A stretch of 47,280 nucleotides of DNA from positions 1 through 47,280 of the IMG/VR virus record IMGVR_UViG_3300033571_026502; one strand, 5' to 3'. Both the position numbers and the translations under genes were made by a program. Shown here piece after piece: positions 1 to 11,141 of the stretch (position 1 is its first letter; the number at the start of each line of letters is the position of its first letter). This stretch comes from a virus. Under the pieces are notes generated by a model that had not been told where the DNA came from, ran no database searches, and was given only the letters and a program-made list of their open reading frames with translations.

Positions 1-1
1 A

Positions 2-3000
2 GGTGAGGGTTCGTCAGGAGCAAATGCCGGACATTCTTCTCAAGGAGCTGGACGAACAACTGGTAATGTAACAACTAACTTTTCTAATTTATTAAATATT
101 AATTTTAGTTATATGGTTAATTATGAATTTTTTGATGATTTAACTAGATTACAATTATTTATTAAGAATTTACATGATACATATTATGGTCAAAAATACG
201 CAGTATCTTTACCAGCAGTTTCTGTATATAGAGATAGACAATATGCTGATATTCAATTACCAGTAAATGGAGATACAATAGGAGTTTATCAAGGTAGCGG
301 TAAATTATTTTATAGTTATAAGCTTGCAGATGGAGCATGGGAAGAATTTGGAAATACAATTGATGATCATATAGTGGTAGGAAGTCCAAATTATTATACT
401 TTTTTAAATGATAGTAATCTAATAGAACCAATTTTAGGATACAATGCCACAGCAGTAAAAGATTACACAACAGAAGCTTGGTGCGATCTGAATGTTGATC
501 AAAGAAACAGAGAGATGAAAAAAGCGTATACACTAAGTCTTCCTTCTGGCTATCTAGCAAGCTTGGAAGCCTCCACCTCCCTACCGACTAGCCCCTTTAG
601 CCCCGGCTTCGTCGCAAGCGAACGCAGTTCGCAACCAAACGTCTCCTGGACTTCTGAAAGAGCATGTTCTTTTATCAAAAAAAGCTTTGAATTGTCTGCA
701 TTGGCTAGATATTTTTCTTGCGATAAAAGTATTACAGCTTCGCTTGATTTAGGATCATTATCAGATGCAGAATCATATATTGTTATTCCTGTTGTTGGAG
801 ATAGCGGTAGAGAAGATGCTTACGGAAAAAGATTGCTTGGAAATAAAAAAGATCCTTGCGGAATATCTAGTAGTGGTACGACTATACCAACAGAAAAACT
901 CTACATAAAAACATCATTCGATAATAGTGATATAGTTTTTTATGACCCACTAAATTTAGCTCTACCAAAAGCCATATTATCTTCTCCAGGAATTAATTTG
1001 GCTATTAGTAGCACCTCTTTTAAAGAGGATCCTAATAGGACAGTAATAAGCACAGTTTCTGCTGAAGATCTAGCCATAGTAACATATTTTGCTAAATATC
1101 TTGCTCCTGACGATGTTTATACTCTCATAGCTAGCGCTACTGAACAAATGAATATTACCAGTATCGTAGACCCCCCACAATCAACACAAGATGAACTTAA
1201 AGATTTTGGAGTTTTAGATAAGGACTGTGCCGAGTTCGGAGAAATTTGTTTTACAACTTGGGCCGATTTTTCAAAGGCCCTAAATGGACAATCGGGAGAC
1301 GCTAAAAAAGGAAAAGCTAGACTACGAATGCTAAAGTATCTTTTGCATAAACGAATTATTCCATTAACATCATCCAAATTTTTAATTCCAGCATCTAATT
1401 CTAGTAATCAATCTCTTAATCATTATATGATGGCTCCTAAAAAGGCTAATCCTGTATTTGCAGCTGTTCCTCTACAAGATAATTTATCAACTTATGGTCC
1501 TTGGACAAACTATCCATCGTTAGATGATTTATCTTATGTATTTCCTGGTATAACAGATATTGATGATGCAATCGAACAGATGATTTCTGATACAGACATA
1601 GACAAGCAAGAAGAGTGGGCCCCTTGGGAATGGGGAGGTATGGCATTTTTAGACAGAAAAATACTGTATGAAATTTCTTCTAGAACATCTTTTCAAACAC
1701 GATCAGAATCTGGAGAGTTTACTATAGCAGGATTTCCTATTTTTAGTATGGGTGGTAATTTAAGAATAAAAAAAACAGATCAAGATATTAACAAGCGAGT
1801 TGTTAAAAATTGGTTTAGCTTTCCCTATCATGCTTTAACATTTGACACGGGATACGAGGATCTTTCTAATTACTCTGGACTAACTCTTAGCGATATCAGA
1901 CTATCTGTTGGCGGAGGAGGTATTTCAACAACATACTCATTCAGAACCTATTCTGCAAAAAGAGGATTATATAGCAAAGAAAATAGCGATAGACTAAAAC
2001 AACTATCTACAGATTCGCTTAGTGTTGCTAAAAAAATAAATAATGTTAAATTGAATATAGAATCAGATATTCGAAAACAAATTTCTGATATTATGAATAA
2101 AAGAAGAGCTGGTGGCAAGGATACAGATATTAGTGACTATCATAGCAAATTCTATGGAACAAGTCCCGCTACAATGATAGTTGGAAAAGCAAGACATTAC
2201 TGGCCACTTGGTAATTATTCTACAAATATAGAACAAGGAAATAAAGATGCTCAAACTTTAAGATGGGAAAAATCAAGATTTGATGCTTGGGCAGGTCTAT
2301 TTGATACCAAAGAAGGTTTGAATGAAATGACTTTTGGATATAGTTCTCAGGCAGCAATGAGTTTTGACGGATTGTATTCTCCAATATCTTTTTATCCAAC
2401 ACCACAAGGCGGAACATATCCAATATCTTCTAGATTCGCCACACAAGCTGATAGAAGCAGAGCAATAAATTGTCCAGGATGTTATAATACATTCGAAATA
2501 GATATTAATGGTGTCAAATTCCCATGCCCACTGTGCCAAAAAAGCAAAATTTTTCCTACTGTAAGTGGTAGCATAAATAATGAAGATGAAGAAACTGTTG
2601 CTGATATAAACTTTTTATCTTTAAATCCTATAATTATGCCAACAGGAGATTTTGTAAATCCAAATGCACAGCCTAAAAAATCTGGAGAAAGAAATCATCA
2701 TAATATTTCATTTGTTTTGAGAGATGAGAGTCATATAACAGATAGAAATATTCTTATTAATCAGAATTTAACAAAATTTAAAGATGACGATACTGATCCT
2801 CATCCTGATTGGAGTGATATAGATATAGCGTATAGTGGAGATAATAATGTTAAAATATTAAATAATCATAGATTCTTCTCTTTTAGAGGCCCTATGATGT
2901 TACATGGTTGGGGTTACGATACCGATGGATATCCTGTGCCAAATGCTGCTGATGAACCAAAAGAGCTTGATGCTGAAGGAAGACCAAAAAGATTTTTCTT

Positions 3001-3790
3001 AACAACATCTGGCACAAATGATTTAACTTTAGATGGCGCGTTTTTACCAACAGCAACTAATCCATTAGGAGATATTATTGGAAAAGGATGGACTAAAGAT
3101 GGTGGTGAATGGACAAGAACTCCGAGTAATAAATTTTATCTTAACTGGGGCGAAAGGTCAGACTTATGGCCAGTTGGCCCTATTGATTTAAGATGGGACT
3201 ATGAAAGAAAAGTATGGGTAGGAGGTGGAGGATGCACAGATATTGATCCACCATATATTATAGCATCTGGAAATAGTAGTGTAATATTATCTCAATTTAT
3301 ATCAAGTAGTAATAAGAAGAAAAAAGCACAATGCACATATAAAATGGTTTATGCTATTTTAGAACAAAATCTAACTAAGCTAGAAAATAGCCTAGAAACA
3401 TTTCCTGCAAGAGCCTTTTTAGATGATTTAGAGTATGGATTGAAACCATTGCCAGAAAATATTAGACGATTAATATATGTTATAGACAGAACAGGATATA
3501 GTGCTCCAAGAGGAGCTAAGCTATTGGTTCGATATAATGTTGACACTGGATTTTATGAGCCAGTTAGCAAACAACAATATATAACATATGGAGTATTAAA
3601 TGAAAACTCTACTGCGGCAGTAGATTTAACATATATGCCAGGATATAAATCTGGAGACAGTACATATAGGGATACCATTAACTACAGAGATCCATTAAAC
3701 TTAATGTCTAATTTAGGATCTAGTACAGTTCGCAAAGGAGCCTTTATATATGATAATTATGGATGGATTTTAATATCAGTATCAAAATAA
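2..3790 (+). CDS. Giant phage structural protein, 5' end outside window
   Basis: The frame is open from base 2 to the TAA at 3788-3790, so the ATG at 113 is internal and the gene starts before the window. The 38 residues ahead of that Met are Gly/Ser/Thr/Asn rich (GEGSSGANAGHSS...), like a flexible linker. About 1263 residues are visible, rich in Ser, Asn, Tyr and Asp, with no enzyme motif I recognise. A CxxC...CxxC zinc ribbon is encoded at 2471-2536 (CPGC, then CPLC). A GC-rich in-frame stretch lies at about 541-660. It is followed one base later by an even larger gene on the same strand. Size and position suggest a virion (tail, baseplate or capsid decoration) protein; this is inference, because no family match is visible. 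Confidence 0.7.
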   Translation, partial: GEGSSGANAGHSSQGAGRTTGNVTTNFSNLLNINFSYMVNYEFFDDLTRLQLFIKNLHDTYYGQKYAVSLPAVSVYRDRQYADIQLPVNGDTIGVYQGSGKLFYSYKLADGAWEEFGNTIDDHIVVGSPNYYTFLNDSNLIEPILGYNATAVKDYTTEAWCDLNVDQRNREMKKAYTLSLPSGYLASLEASTSLPTSPFSPGFVASERSSQPNVSWTSERACSFIKKSFELSALARYFSCDKSITASLDLGSLSDAESYIVIPVVGDSGREDAYGKRLLGNKKDPCGISSSGTTIPTEKLYIKTSFDNSDIVFYDPLNLALPKAILSSPGINLAISSTSFKEDPNRTVISTVSAEDLAIVTYFAKYLAPDDVYTLIASATEQMNITSIVDPPQSTQDELKDFGVLDKDCAEFGEICFTTWADFSKALNGQSGDAKKGKARLRMLKYLLHKRIIPLTSSKFLIPASNSSNQSLNHYMMAPKKANPVFAAVPLQDNLSTYGPWTNYPSLDDLSYVFPGITDIDDAIEQMISDTDIDKQEEWAPWEWGGMAFLDRKILYEISSRTSFQTRSESGEFTIAGFPIFSMGGNLRIKKTDQDINKRVVKNWFSFPYHALTFDTGYEDLSNYSGLTLSDIRLSVGGGGISTTYSFRTYSAKRGLYSKENSDRLKQLSTDSLSVAKKINNVKLNIESDIRKQISDIMNKRRAGGKDTDISDYHSKFYGTSPATMIVGKARHYWPLGNYSTNIEQGNKDAQTLRWEKSRFDAWAGLFDTKEGLNEMTFGYSSQAAMSFDGLYSPISFYPTPQGGTYPISSRFATQADRSRAINCPGCYNTFEIDINGVKFPCPLCQKSKIFPTVSGSINNEDEETVADINFLSLNPIIMPTGDFVNPNAQPKKSGERNHHNISFVLRDESHITDRNILINQNLTKFKDDDTDPHPDWSDIDIAYSGDNNVKILNNHRFFSFRGPMMLHGWGYDTDGYPVPNAADEPKELDAEGRPKRFFLTTSGTNDLTLDGAFLPTATNPLGDIIGKGWTKDGGEWTRTPSNKFYLNWGERSDLWPVGPIDLRWDYERKVWVGGGGCTDIDPPYIIASGNSSVILSQFISSSNKKKKAQCTYKMVYAILEQNLTKLENSLETFPARAFLDDLEYGLKPLPENIRRLIYVIDRTGYSAPRGAKLLVRYNVDTGFYEPVSKQQYITYGVLNENSTAAVDLTYMPGYKSGDSTYRDTINYRDPLNLMSNLGSSTVRKGAFIYDNYGWILISVSK
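541..660. repeat. GC-rich in-frame insertion-like islet with a hairpin
   Basis: By hand count about 57% G+C (68 of 120), inside an otherwise strongly AT-rich gene. It contains a perfect inverted repeat GCGAAC-GCA-GTTCGC at 618-632 and a short direct repeat TAGCCCC (589-604). The encoded segment (residues LASLEASTSLPTSPFSPG and following) is Ser/Pro rich and unlike its neighbours. The reading frame is kept. I see no second copy in this window. Confidence 0.5.
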
Positions 3791-3791
3791 T

Positions 3792-6700
3792 ATGAGTACA
3801 AATAATTTAGATTGCACATTCTACAATAAATCATTTTTTGAAAATTTATATTCACATAATATAGTTTCAATTGATAATAATAATGATAAATTTGAAATAC
3901 ATTTTGATATTAATGGAACAATCTCTAAGATACCAATTGAATATGAAAAGCCCTCTTTGCTTTTAGGAACATTTAATAATGAATATTGGACCCCAATATT
4001 TATAAATCTAAATAATAGTATAATATCAAATAATTATCTTGCATCTGGATTTGTATTATCTTCTGAAAATTTAGGAATAGAATCAATTATTAAATTTAAT
4101 CCTAAGCTTAAAGATTGGACAATTACTGATGGCGCTAAAATGGTAACAGATTGGATACTGACTTCTCCTCTGTATCCATATTTGCCTGAGTATGGACTTT
4201 TATGTTGGGCCAAAACAAAAACATATAGTGCGGATGTTAATGGAATAACTATAGATAAAATACCGTACAATACTGTTGTATATAGCACAACGAATAGAAC
4301 TTATACAATAGATAATCGAACTGTTTCGATTACAACCTCAACTAAATTACTTAAAAAAACAGATGATGTGCTATTAATAATTGATAATGATATTGTTAAA
4401 AAAAATACAGACGGAGAAATTAGACCAACAACATCTAATAAATATTTTATATTAAGCGAATTAATAAAATTTAGCAATAATTCTATAAATAAAAATAATA
4501 TTTTATTTCTAACAAATCCAAATCGAAATAGTAATAATAATACTATATATCATATTAGTCATGGAGAGGCTTATTCCTATTATGAATCAGATAATGTTAA
4601 AACAATTTCTTTAAGAGATGGTATTCCATCACAAACCTATATTTCTCCAGTTTTACATGATATATATAGACAGATATATCATAATCTAACCTTTAAATTA
4701 AAAAAAGAATTTGATAATAAAATACCGAGACCAATTTTTAATAGAGTTCATGGCAGAAAATTTAAAAAAATCTGCTACTTTCTTGCTACACACCCTCAAG
4801 TAGATAGGACCACAGTATCTATACTACAACACCCAGATATTTATGAAATAGTTAATAGCTATATAAATAGTCCAGAGGACACGTCTGATCCCAACAGGAA
4901 TGAAACAAATACTAGACAAGCATTGATTGATATTAGTAAATATTTTAAAGATCTAAACATAGATGAGGTCATTTACCAAGATCCTACTTATATTCCAAAA
5001 AAGCTAATACAAAAATATGGAGCAAAATTACAGTTTGAGGGACCCAATAATTATACTCTAACATATAAAGATAATCTACCTAATGGACCACATCTTAAAG
5101 TATCATCAGATATTAGATCATTAAGTTCAAGAGATATATCAAATAGTACTTTATCCGATAATATTACTGTTACAGTAGGTCCATTTGCAGCAAAAACAAT
5201 TCTAGATTCTGAGCAATCTGTATTAGAGATATCATCAACATTAGATGATAAAAAAACCATTGTTCCATTATGGGATATTCAAAAAACTAGAGTAATAGAT
5301 CAGGGAGCACCATTTACAGCTGGACCAGATATTGAAGTAAAATTTGATGATGCAAGCCATACTCAGAGCAAATTTTTTATAGCTAGAAAACAATCAAGAA
5401 GTGAATTAGCAATAGATCTTAAGGTTGGTTTGAACTTTGATTTGGAGGATTCCGCACTAGCAGGCGTAAATGTTGAATTTAATTGGAAAAGAATATCAGG
5501 ATCAGACTGTTTAAGATTTAGTAATAAAAATTTAACCAATGTTAATAGTGGTGTTATTGCAGAAGGGGATTCTGCGGATCTTAGATTTGAAACTAGTGAT
5601 GATGAGTCGCCTACAATATATATTAAAAAATCAGGAAAATATATTATTCAATTTACTATTAGAACTCCATTCGGGGTAAAAAGTCAAACAGTTAATTTAT
5701 ATATCACTGATGATGATTATTCTAGGCCAAGAAATGAAATTCCAAGAAATGAAAGAGTTGAAGATTTATTACCATTAAGCAAAAATGTTGTGATGGTTCA
5801 TGGCCTAAAAGAGTTTGTTTTTGGTAAACAAGGTATTTTTTGGCCAATATATAGCGATCTAAGCGTATACGAACCAAAATACACATCGGTACGATCACAG
5901 CTTCCTGGTTTAGATAAAAAAACAAGAGTGGGTAATGCTGTTAAGCCTTTAGGATCAATATTAAATAAATTTTTAATTGAGTTTGATAGAGAATCAACTA
6001 AAGCAAAAAAACTGATGGATAGTGATAGAGAGGATAAATTATCTTTTAATATTAATCCATCATCTAATGTTATATCAGAAATAAATAGAATAAAATTAAG
6101 TAATATAAATAGCGAAACTAATCCTCATTGTGAATCAATATACAGAGAAACTTTTGATAATTCATTAACAGATCTGGAACTTGATCAGTCTAAGATTGCT
6201 ATTGATCCTATTACAGAAAAAGAGTTCGAGGTTAAACGACCAAATAAAATTGGCACCACTTCTATTCAGCTATTTAGCAATGAGGAGCCGAAACTAAAAG
6301 ATGCTATGTTTGGTAATACGGTTGAAAATCTTTTTTTTAATTCATTTGATTATGATTCAGATATATACGGTCCGGATGTTTCCGGATTCAGCAACGCGGC
6401 AAATCCTGTTATATGCTATGAAACCTATAGTAAAAATGAGGAGCTAAATAAATTATTAACAATACCCATGCAAAAAGGATTTTTTCATCCAAATTCTGGA
6501 TGGGTTTCACAAGAAACTATTAGAGATAATGTTAATTTTAATAATAGAACATCAATTATTATAGGAGATGGATTAAAAAGAAATTGTAAAACATTTAAGG
6601 GTTTGGGATTTGATGCAATTAATAATAATTTTACTGATGGTAATGTTAAGATTTATAAAAGCAGTATCACACTAAGAACAGAAAAAATCGCACACGATTT

Positions 6701-9700
6701 TTTTGAGATAAAAGAGATTGCTAATCCAAATATTAGCATGAATGAGAAATTAGCAGGTCATGATAAACAAGAAGCAAATGATCATATGCCTAATCATGGA
6801 TATAGAGATTTAAGTGGAAGAGTTACATCATTATACAAATATAATGATGAATTTGTAGTAGCGCCATCTACTAGGCCAGATGGTCTAGTTGGTAGTTATG
6901 ATTATTGTAATGATGCTGTTGATATTGATAGCGACCGAACATCAATCGTTTATGGTTATCCAAAACCGGGTCCAATATTTGTAAAACCTACAGGAATCAG
7001 ATCTGACAGCAATAATCCTTCGGGAATCAGATTTGACAGAGATTTTGGTAGAAAAATTGGAGATCTAGAAATAAAATTAAATTATTTAAATTATATAAAT
7101 CCAAAAGAATTGGTTATATGGTTAACTATTGATGGTCCAGAAGATGTTATCAGATCTATGACAAGAGTAGAAGACCCTGGTCCTGCTGATCCTTTTTATT
7201 TTTCTAAGAACAGAGACGAATATCTTAATGAAATTACTAGCATATCTAATAGTGGTATTCAAAAATTTGCACTAGATTTATTTAATTTGAATGATAATCC
7301 TTTCAAACAAGAAGAAGCACAACGCCCCGCACAACAACAAGAAGGAGGAGGAGTAGGAGGACAAAATCGCACTCCATTAAGGAGTAGTCTCAATTATTAT
7401 CTATATTTATTAAATCAAGATCACATAGATATATCTTTATATAATAATATATTAAAATTTACAGATAATACTTTTACTAATAATAGTAATATTAATGCAA
7501 ATGAATTTATTACAGCTGATACAACTCAAGCAAGATTAAAAAATGGTATAATAGAAATTAATCCAACATTATCTCCATCTGGATATAGTGATGAAGAAAT
7601 AAGTAAATATAAAACTATTATTAATTCAAATCAACTATCAAGCTATATACCAGCTAAATTTAGTAAATTTAAAAATATGCCATTGTTTCAGCAGTATGAA
7701 GACCCTAGGGATCCTAAAGCGCGTAACTCTTCTAGTATTACATTTACATTAAATATAGCAGTTATAGGAGAATCGGATGATAGTTCAATTTATGATAGGG
7801 TTTTATCAACAGATAATATTATAAATATCAATAGTGTAAAAACTAAATCGATATCTTCTATATTAACAAATAGTTTATGCTCTTGGGAGATTATACTACA
7901 TAACGATAAAAGCTTACTTAATTATGAAGACAAGGATGTTTTTGGTCAAATTGATTATAGATCAGAAACTCCAAGATACGAAGGATATAATTTTATTGCA
8001 AAAATTCCATCAGGAATTATTCCTCCTATTAATAGAGATGCTCCGAACAAATCCATATACGATCTTACTAAATGTTTTTATAGTAGAGAAAGTATTACTA
8101 GTCCAAGAATATATCCAACGCCTCAGTTAAGCGTAAATCCTATTGCATATTTACCATCGTTCTCATTAGTTGGAGAAATAGCTTCTGCTGTTGGAATAGT
8201 TGGTCAGTTAAATCTTCAAGCCGCTAGTTTTTTTAATTTTTTTAATGATCTTCGTAGAATAAATTTATCTGAAGAATTTAATAGAGAAATATATATTCCA
8301 AGATACACAGATTTTCCCACAGGAAGAAGCGATAAAGCTCTAGTTAGTATATCAAAAGATAACATAGTATGGTTCAAACTAGAAGCTGGTATATTAAGAT
8401 ATAATAATTGTCCAATATTTAAAAAGAAAAAATACGTATATAGACATGTACATTATTTAAATGAATTTAAAAATCTATGTAAATTTACGCTCAATAATAT
8501 TAATGATATATCAATTTTAATAAATTATAAAACAAAAACTATCAAGCCGATTGTTTCACAAGTTTCTGGCTACAGCTTAACAATAGACAACATAAAAGCA
8601 AATACTAAGGAGTTATTAGATACAGTCAAAACCAAGATATATGAGCTACATAATAATATTAAATCATTGACTGAATCTCAAAATCCCGATCAAAATAGAC
8701 TTTCTAATCTACAGCAAACACTATCAGAATATAAAACACTACTTAGAATAATTGGACCAGAAGGAATAAAACAAGATGATATTATTAAATTTGAAACCAC
8801 AACAACAGATCAAGAATCAGGTGTCCAAACCACAACCATATCATATAATCTAGTTAAGGACGATGATTCATTATTAGAATTTACCGATTTATATACTTTG
8901 CTTGAACATAATAAATCATTATTTATAGACAATAATTTAACTAGAATACATGAATCACTAGAAAACTATCCCTTAACATTAACAATAGTTTCTAATGTCA
9001 CAAGCCAAGTGCCGGAAACATCATCTATTGTGTCAATAAAAGGAATAAGAGCGTATAGCGTATATAAAAATGATGAATCAGTAGAAATTTTTACTGCTAA
9101 ACAATTATCCGAAAGCGATAATAATCAAATTAATACTATTAACCAAACAATATCAGAGAAAAAACAAAGATTATCAGATGCAATTAGTAGGCAACCTCAG
9201 AATCAAGAAAATATTTCTAGACTTAGTAAAGAAATTCTTGATTTAGAAAATACAATATTTTTAATTAAACATGATAAAACTGAAAATAAAATCATAAATA
9301 AAGGAATTATTAGAAATAAAAAATCATATTCAACAATTATTGCATTAGAGAATCCAGTAAAAGATAAATCAATATTAGTTATTAAGCCATCTGATAATAG
9401 AATTATTGCTTGTGATAATGATTATTTTGCAATAGAAGATAATAACGAAATATTTAATCCATGGTCTTTTGTAAATCAAACAGAATTGATTAACGATAAA
9501 ATTGCTAAACCGTTAACAAATATTTATAATGCTGGTATGTATGGTAGTGGTTCTATTAGTAATAATTCATTAATACTTTATGATCCAGAAATTATAAATT
9601 ATGTAAAAGATTTTATAGAATATCTATATGGAAATATGGATAAAGACGATACTTTTAAAGATGACTGTATCATATATAATGACAATGTAAAATATTCAGC

Positions 9701-11141
9701 ATTGATAAATAAAATTTTTACATTTGGATCAATAGATACTAGTATGCTTACTAAAAAATATGATAGCTATATCAAAATGAAACCTAAAAATACTAATACT
9801 TTTCAATTTCAAGATATTTTAGATATATTTAATAATATATTAACATATGAAAAATATAATGTATTTTTTAAAGAAGAAGCTTTAAAGTTTTTAGTAGAAG
9901 GGTCATTGAACATAGATCTATCCACACTACCACAAAATAGTGGGACTATAGAATTTTCAAATCATGCCACAACATCCATTGTATATAGCGCAGAAAATCT
10001 TGATCAGTATGATCAAATATTAGAAAGAGTAGAGAGTAGTGGTATTCCATTGAATATAACAAATAAACAAAATTTAATAAAAAGTAAACTATCAGAGATT
10101 AGTTCGATATCAAATGAAAATAACACATCAAGAAGAACAGAGATAGAGGAAGAAATCAAATCTTTAAAACAAGACATAGCAAAACTGCATTTAGAATATA
10201 ATAAATTATCATATTATGTAGAAAATTTTAATAATAATAATCCAGAAAATAAAATACTTGGAAATATAGTACTAAGTACTACAACAAATGAAGATGGATC
10301 ACTATCTATTAAAGAAGAAGCTAGTGATGATTTATACATATTAAATATAGATGCTGAGCAAGGATGCTCCCTAGATACTGATAAATTACCAAAAATATTA
10401 GTACAAATTGAATACGAATGTTTCAGCGTTCTTAGTCCATTTTATGTTGACCCATTCAGATTTTGTCCCGGTGTTAAGGGTGGTGTTCCTCAAACAAAGT
10501 TTGGAGATTATACTATTGATATTGAACAAACAAAAACAACCTATACTTTATCAGAAAGCAAGATAGAAGAATTAAAAACTGAAAATGATCATCCTAATTT
10601 GGTATGGGGTAGAAGAAGAGGATCATCGACAAGGACATTTTTTCTTAATGGACAAGATAATAGAGGAGGTATAGTTAAAGCAACTTATGTATATATAATT
10701 CCAAACTATGTACCAAATCCACCAATTGATTCAAATGGAGAATTAATAAATAAAGTAAAATATCTTTTTAATCTAAATACTACTGATGAAATATTTATTG
10801 ATTTTAGAAAAATAAATAGAAATTTACGAAATATTGATCCCGTATATCATAAATATGTACCAACTGTTGATGGATTATTAGTTAAAAGTTCAAGCTTATT
10901 TCCTGGCGGACCAATAGATAATACATTAAAAGTTTGGGAATGTTATGGAATTCAGAATGGCTCTAAATTACCACTACCAATTAATTTTAAATGGATGAAT
11001 TTTGTTAAATATATGACTTTTTATAATCAATATTTAATTACTAATAAAGCTATTGATGAGCCAATGTTTGATCTAAATCAAGGCTTAGACTCAATTAAAG
11101 TAAGAGATGAAATGGGGTTAATTCCTTATGATTATAAATGA
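3792..11141 (+). CDS. Giant phage structural protein, 2449 residues, with Ig-like and coiled-coil segments
   Basis: Starts one base after the preceding stop and ends with TGA. I recognise no enzymatic domain. At about residues 530-645 there is a PKD/Ig-like beta segment (GKYIIQF then VNLYITDDD). A Gln/Gly-rich linker lies near 7300-7370 (QEEAQRPAQQQEGGGVGG). Three helical heptad-like segments are visible at about 8620-8760, 9120-9270 and 10070-10240, each with an E/K/L/I pattern typical of a coiled-coil hairpin and each embedded in beta-rich, Asn-rich sequence. Its length and its pairing with another giant gene suggest a tail fibre, baseplate wedge or other large virion component. Composition matches its neighbour. 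The exact role is unknown. Confidence 0.7.
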   Translation: MSTNNLDCTFYNKSFFENLYSHNIVSIDNNNDKFEIHFDINGTISKIPIEYEKPSLLLGTFNNEYWTPIFINLNNSIISNNYLASGFVLSSENLGIESIIKFNPKLKDWTITDGAKMVTDWILTSPLYPYLPEYGLLCWAKTKTYSADVNGITIDKIPYNTVVYSTTNRTYTIDNRTVSITTSTKLLKKTDDVLLIIDNDIVKKNTDGEIRPTTSNKYFILSELIKFSNNSINKNNILFLTNPNRNSNNNTIYHISHGEAYSYYESDNVKTISLRDGIPSQTYISPVLHDIYRQIYHNLTFKLKKEFDNKIPRPIFNRVHGRKFKKICYFLATHPQVDRTTVSILQHPDIYEIVNSYINSPEDTSDPNRNETNTRQALIDISKYFKDLNIDEVIYQDPTYIPKKLIQKYGAKLQFEGPNNYTLTYKDNLPNGPHLKVSSDIRSLSSRDISNSTLSDNITVTVGPFAAKTILDSEQSVLEISSTLDDKKTIVPLWDIQKTRVIDQGAPFTAGPDIEVKFDDASHTQSKFFIARKQSRSELAIDLKVGLNFDLEDSALAGVNVEFNWKRISGSDCLRFSNKNLTNVNSGVIAEGDSADLRFETSDDESPTIYIKKSGKYIIQFTIRTPFGVKSQTVNLYITDDDYSRPRNEIPRNERVEDLLPLSKNVVMVHGLKEFVFGKQGIFWPIYSDLSVYEPKYTSVRSQLPGLDKKTRVGNAVKPLGSILNKFLIEFDRESTKAKKLMDSDREDKLSFNINPSSNVISEINRIKLSNINSETNPHCESIYRETFDNSLTDLELDQSKIAIDPITEKEFEVKRPNKIGTTSIQLFSNEEPKLKDAMFGNTVENLFFNSFDYDSDIYGPDVSGFSNAANPVICYETYSKNEELNKLLTIPMQKGFFHPNSGWVSQETIRDNVNFNNRTSIIIGDGLKRNCKTFKGLGFDAINNNFTDGNVKIYKSSITLRTEKIAHDFFEIKEIANPNISMNEKLAGHDKQEANDHMPNHGYRDLSGRVTSLYKYNDEFVVAPSTRPDGLVGSYDYCNDAVDIDSDRTSIVYGYPKPGPIFVKPTGIRSDSNNPSGIRFDRDFGRKIGDLEIKLNYLNYINPKELVIWLTIDGPEDVIRSMTRVEDPGPADPFYFSKNRDEYLNEITSISNSGIQKFALDLFNLNDNPFKQEEAQRPAQQQEGGGVGGQNRTPLRSSLNYYLYLLNQDHIDISLYNNILKFTDNTFTNNSNINANEFITADTTQARLKNGIIEINPTLSPSGYSDEEISKYKTIINSNQLSSYIPAKFSKFKNMPLFQQYEDPRDPKARNSSSITFTLNIAVIGESDDSSIYDRVLSTDNIININSVKTKSISSILTNSLCSWEIILHNDKSLLNYEDKDVFGQIDYRSETPRYEGYNFIAKIPSGIIPPINRDAPNKSIYDLTKCFYSRESITSPRIYPTPQLSVNPIAYLPSFSLVGEIASAVGIVGQLNLQAASFFNFFNDLRRINLSEEFNREIYIPRYTDFPTGRSDKALVSISKDNIVWFKLEAGILRYNNCPIFKKKKYVYRHVHYLNEFKNLCKFTLNNINDISILINYKTKTIKPIVSQVSGYSLTIDNIKANTKELLDTVKTKIYELHNNIKSLTESQNPDQNRLSNLQQTLSEYKTLLRIIGPEGIKQDDIIKFETTTTDQESGVQTTTISYNLVKDDDSLLEFTDLYTLLEHNKSLFIDNNLTRIHESLENYPLTLTIVSNVTSQVPETSSIVSIKGIRAYSVYKNDESVEIFTAKQLSESDNNQINTINQTISEKKQRLSDAISRQPQNQENISRLSKEILDLENTIFLIKHDKTENKIINKGIIRNKKSYSTIIALENPVKDKSILVIKPSDNRIIACDNDYFAIEDNNEIFNPWSFVNQTELINDKIAKPLTNIYNAGMYGSGSISNNSLILYDPEIINYVKDFIEYLYGNMDKDDTFKDDCIIYNDNVKYSALINKIFTFGSIDTSMLTKKYDSYIKMKPKNTNTFQFQDILDIFNNILTYEKYNVFFKEEALKFLVEGSLNIDLSTLPQNSGTIEFSNHATTSIVYSAENLDQYDQILERVESSGIPLNITNKQNLIKSKLSEISSISNENNTSRRTEIEEEIKSLKQDIAKLHLEYNKLSYYVENFNNNNPENKILGNIVLSTTTNEDGSLSIKEEASDDLYILNIDAEQGCSLDTDKLPKILVQIEYECFSVLSPFYVDPFRFCPGVKGGVPQTKFGDYTIDIEQTKTTYTLSESKIEELKTENDHPNLVWGRRRGSSTRTFFLNGQDNRGGIVKATYVYIIPNYVPNPPIDSNGELINKVKYLFNLNTTDEIFIDFRKINRNLRNIDPVYHKYVPTVDGLLVKSSSLFPGGPIDNTLKVWECYGIQNGSKLPLPINFKWMNFVKYMTFYNQYLITNKAIDEPMFDLNQGLDSIKVRDEMGLIPYDYK

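Noticed and set aside
162-560. 132-residue minus-strand frame in the first giant gene, and similar large antisense frames such as 42403-42750 (+) and 44429-44737 (+)
   Set aside because: They lie opposite well-supported genes, have no Shine-Dalgarno or domain, and look like compositional shadows of the AT-rich or membrane-coding strand.
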